A program made the translations under genes and the position numbers. The notes under the pieces were generated by a model. That model made no database searches. It was not told where the DNA came from and saw nothing but the letters and a program-made list of their open reading frames with translations. Positions 27,601 through 34,957 of a stretch of DNA of 64,000 nt are shown here, one piece after another (position 1 is the stretch's first letter; each line of letters starts with the position of its first letter). The DNA is from Henriciella mobilis. Lineage in GTDB: Bacteria > Pseudomonadota > Alphaproteobacteria > Caulobacterales > Hyphomonadaceae. Location: the NCBI RefSeq assembly GCF_003576315.1, contig NZ_QWFZ01000020.1, forward strand, positions 62,001 through 126,000, given 5' to 3'.

Positions 27601-29591
27601 ATCGCACCCTGCGGATCGACGGCGGCCAGTTCGAAGCTCGCCGGCTCGCCGCGCGCGGCCCGCCGGTCGAACCCCTCCTTGATACCGATATAGACATCGC
27701 GCGGACGATACGGCACGCGCACGCTTTCGGTGACGGCCCGGCCGCCCGGTTCAAGCACGCTGACCGTTGTGTTCAGGCGCAGCGGCCGGTCGGCGTCTCG
27801 GGCCCGGTTTCCCGGCGACAGCCGGATCACCGACTTGCCGGCACCGTCCGTCGTCTGGTCCGACAGCTCGATGATCTGCTCGCTGAAGCTCTGGTCATGG
27901 CGCCCGAAGGTGAAGCCCTTGAAGGCATCGAACGGGCTCGGATCGACCTCGACCCGCGCCTGAGACTGGACTGTCAGGCCGGCGCCAGGGGCGCCGTAGA
28001 GGAAGCGCGAATCCACTTCGATCTCGCGCGTGCCACCAGCGTCGATCGGGGTATCTTCATCAGTCTCAAGCTCGACAGCAATGCGCTGCGGTACGAAATC
28101 CTCGACCGAGAAGCGCAGCGACCCGGCCTCTCCGGCACCGTCAATGTCGAGCACGACACGCCACATGCCACGTGAGGCGCTGTCTGAAAGGGCGTAGTTC
28201 CATTGCAGGCCGCCGCCCTCTGCACTCGGGAAGCGGTAGCGGTCAGCTTCGAGCCCGTTCGGCCGGTAGACGATCAGATTGCCGGCGCGGTTCTCGATGG
28301 CTTCACCCGTGCGGTCGCGCATCAAGGCTGTCAGGTGCACGGTCTCGCCCGGCCGGTAAATGCCACGTTCGGCATAGATATAACCGTCAACCAGGCCCGG
28401 CGTCCGGCGTCCGCCCGTACTCTGCTCGGACAGGTCAATCGGGGCGCGGGTCAGGTCCAGCACCGCCAGGTCGCCCTTCGCTCCGAAAGCCATGACCATG
28501 CGCGGGGCGAGGTTGCCTTTCCCGTCCAGCAGCGGCGCATCGAAGCGCACGCGGCCAACCTCGCTCGTGTCGGCCTCACCGAGGACTTCATTGTTGAAGG
28601 CCACCAGCTGCACGCGGGTGTTCGGCAGGACTTCGCCGTCCTGAAGCGAGCGCAGCGTGACATCGAGACCGTTCTCGCCGCGATAGGCTGTCAGGGCGAG
28701 GTCGGTCAGCATGATCCAGCGACGCGCAGAGGCTGGTGGTCCTTCATACCGGTCCAGCTCCCTGGCGTCCTGGATCTCGACGAAATAGGACCCAGGCTTC
28801 AGCTCGCCAATGACATCGGGAAGCGGGAAGACCGTGGTCACCGGCGCATTGGTGATGTTGTCGATGGACATCTCGCCGGACCAGACCTCGGAGGAGACAT
28901 CGCGCGGATCGTCCTCGCCATAGAGGTAGGAATAGCGGCCCTGCGGGGCGTCTTCGCCCTGGGTGATCTTCTTGAAGGCCAGCGCACGGTCATTGACGCG
29001 GTAGACGGTGACATCGACCGCCTCGACATTGACCGTCTCGATGGCCAGGCCGTCGGCGTTCTCACGCGGCAGGATCACACCCGAGCCGGCGAAGCCAACA
29101 TAAGGCGGGCGGTCCTCAAAGCTGATCTGGACATCTTCCTCGCGCGCGATCTCCTCGCCCTCGGCAGAAGGCAGGCCCTCGAGAATGGTCGCGGTGTAGG
29201 AACGCGCAAAGTCGAGGCCTTCGAGGCAGAGCTCCCGGCCATCAACGTCATAAGCCGGCCGGACGGCCGGGCGCATTTCGATGTAGGTGGAATAGTCGGT
29301 ATCGGGATCGAGCGGCTTGGAGAAGACAAGGCAGGCGCGCGGCTGATCCCCGGTCGTGTCGGGTGCGTAGCGGAAATAGACGAAGTCGTTTTCTTCCTGG
29401 GCGGCGAGGCGCTGACGTTCGCGTTCGCGCCGTTCGGCAGCGACCTGGTCGGCCCGCGAGCGTTCGACAACCTGTCCACCCGCCTCTTCAGGGACGACGT
29501 GGGGCGGCTCGTCACCACCACCGCACGCTGCAAGGGCAGTGAGCAGACCTGCGAGAAAAATGCCCCTTGCCCGGTTTGTGCGGCCAGTCAT
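24627..29591 (-). CDS. Bacterial alpha-2-macroglobulin lipoprotein
   Basis: 1654-residue periplasmic protease trap anchored by lipidation. The signal ends in a lipobox (LLTALAACGGG). Bait/MG-type beta domains follow, including the MG2-type stretch PGLVDGYIYAERGIYRPGET. The thioester motif GCTEQ (Cys1174, Gln1177) is intact, so this is the thioester-bearing type and not the thioester-less second form. A helical complement-like TED domain follows. The start at ATG 29591 has GGAGGA about seven bases upstream; the frame runs further upstream, but without a signal. Translated together with PbpC through a four-base overlap. Confidence 0.95.
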   Translation of the reverse strand: MTGRTNRARGIFLAGLLTALAACGGGDEPPHVVPEEAGGQVVERSRADQVAAERRERERQRLAAQEENDFVYFRYAPDTTGDQPRACLVFSKPLDPDTDYSTYIEMRPAVRPAYDVDGRELCLEGLDFARSYTATILEGLPSAEGEEIAREEDVQISFEDRPPYVGFAGSGVILPRENADGLAIETVNVEAVDVTVYRVNDRALAFKKITQGEDAPQGRYSYLYGEDDPRDVSSEVWSGEMSIDNITNAPVTTVFPLPDVIGELKPGSYFVEIQDARELDRYEGPPASARRWIMLTDLALTAYRGENGLDVTLRSLQDGEVLPNTRVQLVAFNNEVLGEADTSEVGRVRFDAPLLDGKGNLAPRMVMAFGAKGDLAVLDLTRAPIDLSEQSTGGRRTPGLVDGYIYAERGIYRPGETVHLTALMRDRTGEAIENRAGNLIVYRPNGLEADRYRFPSAEGGGLQWNYALSDSASRGMWRVVLDIDGAGEAGSLRFSVEDFVPQRIAVELETDEDTPIDAGGTREIEVDSRFLYGAPGAGLTVQSQARVEVDPSPFDAFKGFTFGRHDQSFSEQIIELSDQTTDGAGKSVIRLSPGNRARDADRPLRLNTTVSVLEPGGRAVTESVRVPYRPRDVYIGIKEGFDRRAARGEPASFELAAVDPQGAIVDTQLNWKVIEIDYHYDWYREDGRWRWRRSRTVATVNEGVVDTDGTTQTVSVDGLDWGQHELIVTAEGSTAEASTGFYVGWGGYVSDDGVEAPDRVQVVVQDQKIVAGRPVAITVNPPYDGEAQIVVATDKVISVETRDVQAGGTQFTLPVTEEWGEGAYILVNVYTPRDPVVQSKPRRAVGVGYVPLDMESRTFELEIDAPEVVRPRRQQTVEVDISGGPREHVWLTLAAVDEGILRLTKYQSPDPVQYYFGKKALGVEIYDDYGRLLDPNMGLPAEVRTGGDQLGGEGLSVVPTKSVALFSGLVDVGRTGKAKVTFDVPEFNGELRLMAVAWSESGLGAASQAMTVRDPAPSELILPRFLAPGDEALATVSIDNIELEDGAFSASLDVTSPLEVPATQLSLTIPNGKRVDEGVMIRSDATGIADVKLSVDGPGNYSVDRNYQIQTRSPWLPATSISTAMMEAGDSWSIPETLLADYKPDTAEVTITFSSLPLDANALYTSLARYPYGCTEQTISRAMPLLYEEQLVAMGADETAREPARAQVQEAVTRILNRQSSDGAFGLWREGDRNASPWLGAYTADFLYRANAEGYEVPDEALDRAYQSMRQIAQGDAWRVYGYDTDVWESRWHDDTEKKLMRRSSAYALYVLAKAGKADMSRLRYLHDRELRDIESPLARAHLAAALSYMGDRSRAKSAFDAAEEALGYNNDGDYYQTPLRDLAGILALAAETGFNDHVARLAERLGADAPDPSELTTQEKAFALLAVNGMRGDEEAEGLRLEVEGLGRGNDNDRRYSLTASQATSDVSFTLGDRSTPVFRTVMVRGEPSSPPPATSSKLQVAKAVRTMTGGRVDLGKVRQGDQMVVSVVITPEQRRTNPVIIADLLPAGFEIETVLRSADGDRPNGGADGAFSWLGEIDDANTAEARDDRFVAAIDVRSEPVRLAYVVRAVTPGAFAMPGVTAEDMYRPDVFARSAPGRVTIDTQSAGTGGQR

Positions 29592-29705
29592 GTTACGAGT
29601 CCTCCCTGTCTGAGCAGATACCTTTACAGGAAGTTGCTGTGCCTCCAACAGGGCCAGAATTGGACTTTTTAAGGAATTTTCATTCTGACCGACTTCTTCG
29701 ACACC

Positions 29706-30896
29706 GTGGTTCTGGGCGCTGGCGCTGCCGGTCTCTTCTGTGGCGCTCGCGCGGGCGCGCGCGGGAGGCGAATCCTCGTGATCGACCATGCCAAACGCCC
29801 TGCCGAAAAGGTCCGGATTTCAGGCGGCGGGCGCTGCAACTTCACCAATATCGACACCGCAGCCAGCAATTTCCTGTCGGCCAATCCGCACTTCGCCAAG
29901 TCCGCCCTGGCCCGCTACACGCCATGGGACTTCTGCGGCCTGGTCGCCAGCCACGGTTTGACCTGGACGGAGAAGACGCTCGGCCAGCTTTTCTGCGACC
30001 AGAAAAGTGGTGCGATTATCCAGATGTTGCTCGACGAACTGGCTGCAGTCGGCGGCGAATTGCGGCTGGAGACCGAAATCAGCGGCATTCGCCATGCTGA
30101 TTCGCAGTTCCATGTGACGACCAGCGGCGGCGAGGTGTCAGCGAAGAACCTCGTCGTGGCGACCGGTGGGCTGTCCATCCCGAAGATGGGCGCGAGCGGA
30201 CTTGCCTATGAGATTGCCCGCCAGTTCGGCCATGAAGTGATCGCTCCCAGACCGGCCCTCGTGCCTTTCACGTTCAGCGGCGCCCTGAAGGAAACCTTTT
30301 CCAGCCTGTCGGGCGTCTCGGCCCCGGTCGATGCCCAGGCCCGGCAGGGGCCGGCCTTCCATGAAGCGATGCTGTTTACGCATCGCGGCCTCTCCGGCCC
30401 GGCCATGCTGCAGGTCTCCTCCTACTGGCGCGAGAGCGAACCGGTCAGCATCGACCTCGCCCCCGGACAGCCCCTTGCCGAAACGTTACGCGCCGCAAAG
30501 GAGGCCTCCCCCCGCACCAGTCTCAAGTCCTGGCTGACCGGATGGCTGCCTGCCCGCTTTGCCGATTACATCGTCACCTGGCCGGACATCCCCGGCGACA
30601 AGCAGCTCGCCAACCTCTCCAACCGGGAGATCGAGGCGATCAGTCTTGCGCTGACCAAATGGCAAATCGTGCCGACCGGGACCGAAGGCTGGCGCACGGC
30701 AGAAATCACAGCCGGAGGGATCGACACAGACGGGCTGTCATCGCGCAGCATGGAAAGCAAACTTGTGCCCGGCCTCTACTTTATCGGCGAGTGCGTGGAT
30801 GTGACCGGCTGGCTCGGCGGCTACAATTTCCAGTGGGCCTGGGCGAGCGCGGCCGCTGCCGCTGAAGCGCTCGGCGGCACGCCCGCAGACAGCTAA
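29706..30896 (+). CDS. BaiN/HI0933-like FAD-dependent oxidoreductase
   Basis: About 400 residues. FAD-binding Rossmann motif VVLGAGAAGLFCGARAG at the N-terminus, then the family signature EKVRISGGGRCNFTN and a C-terminal GGYNFQWAWASA. The family, annotated as aminoacetone oxidase or flavoprotein BaiN, has unclear substrates. A GTG at 29706 is the only standard start codon in frame, but it begins inside the first beta strand (MVLGAG) and has no Shine-Dalgarno. AAGGA at 29671-29675 is well placed for a start at CTG 29685 or ATT 29682, which would restore LTDFFDTVVLGAG. A stop at 29670-29672 rules out anything further upstream. Divergent from the macroglobulin gene by about 90 bases. Confidence 0.88.
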   Translation: MVLGAGAAGLFCGARAGARGRRILVIDHAKRPAEKVRISGGGRCNFTNIDTAASNFLSANPHFAKSALARYTPWDFCGLVASHGLTWTEKTLGQLFCDQKSGAIIQMLLDELAAVGGELRLETEISGIRHADSQFHVTTSGGEVSAKNLVVATGGLSIPKMGASGLAYEIARQFGHEVIAPRPALVPFTFSGALKETFSSLSGVSAPVDAQARQGPAFHEAMLFTHRGLSGPAMLQVSSYWRESEPVSIDLAPGQPLAETLRAAKEASPRTSLKSWLTGWLPARFADYIVTWPDIPGDKQLANLSNREIEAISLALTKWQIVPTGTEGWRTAEITAGGIDTDGLSSRSMESKLVPGLYFIGECVDVTGWLGGYNFQWAWASAAAAAEALGGTPADS

Positions 30897-30940
30897 ACAC
30901 CTCCGGCATTTACCGGATGGCAGGCCCGCCGCATTTATGC

Positions 30941-30953
30941 GAGAACCATTCTC
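30941..30953 (+). promoter_or_regulatory. Candidate Fur-like palindrome
   Basis: GAGAA-CCA-TTCTC is a perfect inverted repeat in the 90 bases before the DUF454 gene. It resembles the GAGAAT-x-ATTCTC core of Fur-family boxes. The match is short, so this is a weak call. Confidence 0.3.
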
Positions 30954-30986
30954 AAACAGAGCCGCAGTCGAAGGAAACCGAGCCAG

Positions 30987-31343
30987 ATGATCGCACGCAT
31001 GCTTGGCTTCCTGTTCCTGGCCCTTGGCGGGATCGGCATTTTCCTGCCGGTCTGGCCGACGACGATCTTCTGGATCGTGGCCGCGCTCTGCTTTGCCCGG
31101 TCCAGCCCGGCCATGCGCGACTGGATCTATGCGCGTCCGAAATTCGGGCCATCGGTCCAGAAATTCATCGAACAGGGCACGCTATCGCGCGCCTCGAAGG
31201 GCGGAGCACTCTTCGGCATGACGCTTTCTGCGGGGATCAGCACAATCGTGCTGTGGGAGCGCTGGGCGTGGCTCGCGCTGGCCATTGGCCTCATCCTGTG
31301 CGGTGCGGTCTATGTGGTCTCCCGCCCGACCGGCCAGGCCTGA
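30987..31343 (+). CDS. DUF454 (YbaN-like) inner-membrane protein
   Basis: 118 residues with the DUF454 signature in order: GFLFLALGGIGIFLPVWPTTIFWIVAALCFARSSPAMRDWI. Two more hydrophobic stretches follow. Function unknown in the family, although some members sit near heme or iron-responsive genes. ATG 30987 is preceded by AAGGAAA. A GAGAA-CCA-TTCTC palindrome lies 34 bases upstream. The 3' end overlaps the convergent HNH gene by 34 bases. Confidence 0.88.
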   Translation: MIARMLGFLFLALGGIGIFLPVWPTTIFWIVAALCFARSSPAMRDWIYARPKFGPSVQKFIEQGTLSRASKGGALFGMTLSAGISTIVLWERWAWLALAIGLILCGAVYVVSRPTGQA

Positions 31344-31642
31344 GCGCGGCCTTTGCGTCTGTTGCAGCGGGCATGGGCAAGCTGAAGATTGTCCGCGCGG
31401 TCCGGCCCGCCCGCCGCGCGCGGGACGATATGGTCGAACGTCGGCCGCTCGCGCTTCCAGATGGTGGCATGAGCCACCTCGAAGCGGGACCGCGGCATCG
31501 GCTTGCTGCACAGCGCGCAGCACCCGGACTGCACCTGCCAAAGGCGCTCGAAGAGGGGACTGTCCGGCGGGCGGATCGGCTGGCTCATCCACGCTGCTTG
31601 CCCGCCTGGCCTCAAACTGTCCAGATGGTCGCCCTGCCGCAT
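31310..31642 (-). CDS. HNH endonuclease domain protein
   Basis: 110 residues. The HNH core is complete: CCALCSKPM zinc pair, then TFDHIVPRAAGG with the catalytic His, and the second half NLQLAHARCNRRKG. An alternative start (MSQPIRPP) lies 18 codons in. It ends the yggT-DUF167-folD-methyltransferase operon, 30 bases after the methyltransferase stop. Small HNH proteins of this type are widespread, and none of the operon genes looks like a restriction system. Confidence 0.85.
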   Translation of the reverse strand: MRQGDHLDSLRPGGQAAWMSQPIRPPDSPLFERLWQVQSGCCALCSKPMPRSRFEVAHATIWKRERPTFDHIVPRAAGGPDRADNLQLAHARCNRRKGRAQAWPVGRETT

Positions 31643-31671
31643 GCTGTCGCTTTGACGGGCATGCGCCGACG

Positions 31672-32286
31672 CTAAGTCTTCTCGAAAGCGTAGTTCATCC
31701 AGCTGACACCGGCCTTGCGGTTGGCTTCGCCAGCGGCATCGCGGCGTTCGCTGAGCAGGCAGGCCAGCCCTGCGGCTTGAGCCAAGGCAAGCGTCTCTTC
31801 CTCCGGCACCTCGAACATGCAGCGCCCCGGCGGCACCGGGCCATGCCGGACCAGAAGGATCAGCCGGCCGCCGGGTTTCAGCAGCGCGGCCAGCTTTGGC
31901 ATGGCGATGGCCCGTTCATCGGCATCCAGATGCATCCAGACCGCTGAAAGCTGGATCAGGTCAAACGCGCGCGCCCTGTCGGCAAGGCTGGTGAGTTCTG
32001 GCAGGCTGTCATCGACCCATTCGATTTCCGGTGAGGGGTGCAGGGCCAAAGCCCGCTCGCGCATGGCATCCGAGGGTTCTACGGCAACGACCGCGTAGCC
32101 GGCATCGGCAAACCAGGCCGCATCGCGCCCGGTCCCCGCGCCTACGTCCAACACACGGCCCGGCGGCGGCGGAATGAAAGCCTGCAAGGCGGCATGGGTC
32201 CGCTCAAAAGTGTAGGACTCGTAGCGGACAAAGAGCTCGTCGGCTTCGTCAGCATAGCCTTGCGTGCCGCGAACCTTGTCCGCCAT
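31672..32286 (-). CDS. SAM-dependent methyltransferase, class I
   Basis: 204 residues. Motif I GRVLDVGAGTGRDAAWFADAG and a following acidic residue (VAVEPSDAM) form the SAM pocket, and post-I and motif IV regions (FDLIQLSAVWMHL) follow. The N-terminus (ELFVRYESYTFERTHA) fits the methyltransferases that act on small molecules. The substrate is not predictable. Seven bases downstream of folD in the same operon. Confidence 0.88.
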   Translation of the reverse strand: MADKVRGTQGYADEADELFVRYESYTFERTHAALQAFIPPPPGRVLDVGAGTGRDAAWFADAGYAVVAVEPSDAMRERALALHPSPEIEWVDDSLPELTSLADRARAFDLIQLSAVWMHLDADERAIAMPKLAALLKPGGRLILLVRHGPVPPGRCMFEVPEEETLALAQAAGLACLLSERRDAAGEANRKAGVSWMNYAFEKT

Positions 32287-32292
32287 GACCGC

Positions 32293-33177
32293 CTACACGC
32301 CGTCCGGCAGCGTCCATCCGCGCCGGTAGCAGGCGGCTTTCACCGTGTTTTGCAGCAGGCAGGCCCTCGTCATCGGCCCGACCCCACCAGGCACCGGCGT
32401 GATGTGTCCCGCGACCGGCTCGCAATCGGCGAAGTCCGCATCGCCGACCAGCCGCGTCTTGCCTTCGCCGCGTTCCGGCGCATCGATCCGGTTGATACCG
32501 ACATCGATGACGACCGCCCCCGGCTTCAGCCAGTCACCCTTCACCATTTGCGGACGCCCCACGGCTGGCACGAGAATGTCCGCCGTCCGGCAGAGACCCG
32601 GCAGGTCCTTTGTCTTCGAGTGCGCAATGGTGACAGTGCAGTTCTCCGCAAGGAACAGGAGCGCCGTCGGCTTGCCGACCAGGATGGAGCGGCCGATCAC
32701 CACGACGTTCTTGCCGGAGAGATTGTCGCCCAGCGCACGTTTGGCGAGAATGACGCTGCCCGTCGGCGTGCAGGGGCGCAGCCCTGTCTTGCCGAGGACC
32801 AGTCGCCCGGCGCTAGCCTCGGTCAGCCCGTCCACATCCTTGTCCGGATCGATGCATTCGATCGCCTGATTGGCATCGAGACCACCGGGCAACGGCAGCT
32901 GCAGGAGGATGCCGTCAACCTCGTCATCCTGGTTCAGATCGGAAATCAGCGCCTCGACTTCTGCCTGCGTGGCGGTGGCTGGCAGCGTCTTCTTGATGGA
33001 GCGCATGCCGACTTCCTCGGTATCGGTGACCTTGTGTCGGACATAGACCTGGCTGGCCGGGTCGTCGCCAACGAGCACCACGGCCAGCGTCGGCTGGCCC
33101 GGCAATGTCCTCACCGCCGCCGCAACGCTCGCTTTTACGTCTGCTGCGACATCTTTCCCGCTAATCCGTTCGGCCAT
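32293..33177 (-). CDS. folD: Methylenetetrahydrofolate dehydrogenase / cyclohydrolase
   Basis: Bifunctional one-carbon enzyme converting methylene-THF to formyl-THF. The catalytic Lys (about K49) is in ASQVYVRHK, followed by [10 protein letters not shown]. The nucleotide-binding signature [16 protein letters not shown] and the C-terminal [13 protein letters not shown] are intact. 294 residues is standard. The start overlaps the DUF167 gene by 17 bases. The product feeds the same folate pool that GcvT charges elsewhere in this window. Confidence 0.97.
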   Translation of the reverse strand: MAERISGKDVAADVKASVAAAVRTLPGQPTLAVVLVGDDPASQVYVRHKVTDTEEVGMRSIKKTLPATATQAEVEALISDLNQDDEVDGILLQLPLPGGLDANQAIECIDPDKDVDGLTEASAGRLVLGKTGLRPCTPTGSVILAKRALGDNLSGKNVVVIGRSILVGKPTALLFLAENCTVTIAHSKTKDLPGLCRTADILVPAVGRPQMVKGDWLKPGAVVIDVGINRIDAPERGEGKTRLVGDADFADCEPVAGHITPVPGGVGPMTRACLLQNTVKAACYRRGWTLPDGV

Positions 33178-33460
33178 GCCCCATCCACTCCTCGATCTGG
33201 CGCGCCGCGGCGCTACCGTCTTCCGTGTCGATGTCCACGCCCTTAATGCGGCTCGTCTCGCCGGTCACCACCCTGACGGCAGATTTCGGGAGCTTCAGCG
33301 TCTTGGCGAGCAGCTTTTCCACAGCGCGGTTGGCCTTGCCGCCTTCGGGCACGGCGCGGACCTTGAGTTTGAGGAATTCGCGTCCGGCATCATCGACCGC
33401 GCGGCCCTGTATATCGTCATTCGAGGCGTTCGGCGTGACGCGGACGGTCAGGCGCATCAT
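33161..33460 (-). CDS. DUF167 (YggU) family protein
   Basis: 99 residues with the typical [13 protein letters not shown] start, [25 protein letters not shown] and [16 protein letters not shown]. Family structure is known but function is not. It lies ten bases after the yggT stop and overlaps folD, and yggT-yggU order is common in proteobacteria. Confidence 0.92.
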   Translation of the reverse strand: MMRLTVRVTPNASNDDIQGRAVDDAGREFLKLKVRAVPEGGKANRAVEKLLAKTLKLPKSAVRVVTGETSRIKGVDIDTEDGSAAARQIEEWMGHGRTD

Positions 33461-33470
33461 CCCTGCCGTA

Positions 33471-33761
33471 TCAGATAACGGCCGGGTAGACGTAGTAGAT
33501 GATGACCCGCTCGAGGAAGATGATGATCAGGATGAGGATCAGCGGCGAGAGGTCGAGCCCGCTCATGCGCGGCAGCAGGTTGCGGATCGGCCGGCAGAAA
33601 GGCTCGGTGACCTGATGCAGGACGTTCCAGAGCCCGGAAACGAACTGGTTTCGCATGTTCACGACATTGAACGCGATCAGCCAGGACAGGATGGCCTGCG
33701 CGATCAGCACCCAGATGCCCAGCTGAAGGACCAACAACACAATGTCTAGAAGCGCGCGCAA
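33471..33761 (-). CDS. YggT family membrane protein
   Basis: 96 residues with two hydrophobic segments (DIVLLVLQLGIWVLIAQAILSWL and LSPLILILIIIFLERVIIY) and the intervening VTEPFCRPIRNLLPRMSGLDLSP typical of YggT. Start at TTG 33761, with GGAGA about eight bases upstream. The upstream frame without a signal is unlikely to be coding. Function not established; sometimes linked to osmotic stress or division. Confidence 0.92.
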   Translation of the reverse strand: MRALLDIVLLVLQLGIWVLIAQAILSWLIAFNVVNMRNQFVSGLWNVLHQVTEPFCRPIRNLLPRMSGLDLSPLILILIIIFLERVIIYYVYPAVI

Positions 33762-33917
33762 TGTTCTTCTCCAGTATTCCCGGGGCCTGACTAATCTACT
33801 TTTGTATTGTTTCGCAATATGGGGACGGTAATCTGCTTCGCTACGCCATCGCGGCAGTCCGCCGCAAGTCCCGCTTGACGAAACTGCCCGCACTTCTCAG
33901 ATAGGCGCTCCGGTCAC

Positions 33918-33992
<75 letters not shown>

Positions 33993-33993
<1 letters not shown>

Positions 33994-34056
33994 TTCATTT
34001 GCGGTTCGCCTTCGGCGAAAAAATTGGTCCGGTGGACCAAATTTTTGCAAATGAAT
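33993..34056 (+). repeat. Large inverted repeat directly after the tRNA
   Basis: Outer arms ATTCATTTGC (33993-34002) and GCAAATGAAT (34047-34056) are perfect. Inside is TTGGTCC / GGACCAA (34024-34030 / 34034-34040), flanked by an A run and a T run that can extend the stem, plus a TTCGCC / GGCGAA hairpin. It begins at the last base of the tRNA CCA. It could be a terminator or processing signal for the tRNA or a remnant of a mobile repeat. Confidence 0.7.
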
Positions 34057-34143
34057 GCCTCGGCAGGGGCTTGATTGCTTTGATCCCCGCTTCGCGATGG
34101 ATCGCGCTCAGGGCTGCTGGATCAAGTCAATGATCGAAACTGA

Positions 34144-34854
34144 TCAGTCCTGTTCCTCGACACCCAGCCCGTCGAGCAGGCCGGACGTGAGCACCGGCCG
34201 GTAGAAATTGTAGGCACCATCGCCGAGCTTGCGGTAATCATAATAGGCGCGAAGGCCGGTCAGGCCGTCTTCGGTCCAGTCGGTGCTTGCCGGCCCGGAC
34301 TGGAATTTCATGTCGATCAGTTCTTCCTGAAGGTGTTTCACCTGCTGCGGCGTCAGCGGGCGTTCGGCGATGAGGTAACTTGCCCCGTTATCCCAAGGGA
34401 TCGCAATCGCCCGGCGGTCGGCCATGTAGACCGGGACTGACGACCCGTCTGAACACGTCACGGTGTAAACCCGGCTAGGCTGGGGCTGGGCCTCATCAAG
34501 GCCCGGCAAGCGCAAATCCGCCAGCATCGGGTCGGTATCGATGACATCCGGCCCCTCCGACCCGACCAGCCCATCGGGCACACACTCACCGCCAGGACTT
34601 GTGATCCCGGCTGGATCCAGCGTCACGACCTCGCCAAGCAAGTCGCTATTGTCGCTATCCGGATCAAGCGGGGCGGCTGTCAGGCTCGCACGGCGTACCG
34701 CGACAACCTCGTAAGTCCCGCTGATCGCCGCCCATTCAGCCGATGCGGCAGCAACTGGCGCTTCGGTGCCGTCAGACACGGGAGACGCAGGCTGTCCGGT
34801 GCATCCGATAAGTCCTCCCGCGGCGATCATGGCCAAGACCCGTTCAGCGCGCAT
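34144..34854 (-). CDS. Lipoprotein, function unknown
   Basis: 236 residues with a lipobox (IAAGGLIGCTG). The mature part starts with an Ala/Pro-rich linker, then an Asp-rich stretch. A C-terminal globular part follows (TPQQVKHLQEELIDMKFQSG, DGAYNFYRPVLTSG). I do not recognise it. It stands alone on the minus strand. Part of the large set of lipoproteins in this window. Confidence 0.72.
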   Translation of the reverse strand: MRAERVLAMIAAGGLIGCTGQPASPVSDGTEAPVAAASAEWAAISGTYEVVAVRRASLTAAPLDPDSDNSDLLGEVVTLDPAGITSPGGECVPDGLVGSEGPDVIDTDPMLADLRLPGLDEAQPQPSRVYTVTCSDGSSVPVYMADRRAIAIPWDNGASYLIAERPLTPQQVKHLQEELIDMKFQSGPASTDWTEDGLTGLRAYYDYRKLGDGAYNFYRPVLTSGLLDGLGVEEQD

Positions 34855-34957
34855 GACACTCTCTCCCCTGCTCGCTCCAGCCCCCCACAGCGAGGTAGCA
34901 GCTTGCCGAAAAGCGGAGCAAATGCCAAGCGGCGCACCGGCCGCCCGACCTGAAGCG

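Noticed and set aside
25398-28175. A 925-codon open frame on the plus strand opposite the macroglobulin gene
   Set aside because: High GC and third-position bias give long open frames in the opposite strand. No domain is recognisable in it, and the minus-strand protein is clearly coding.
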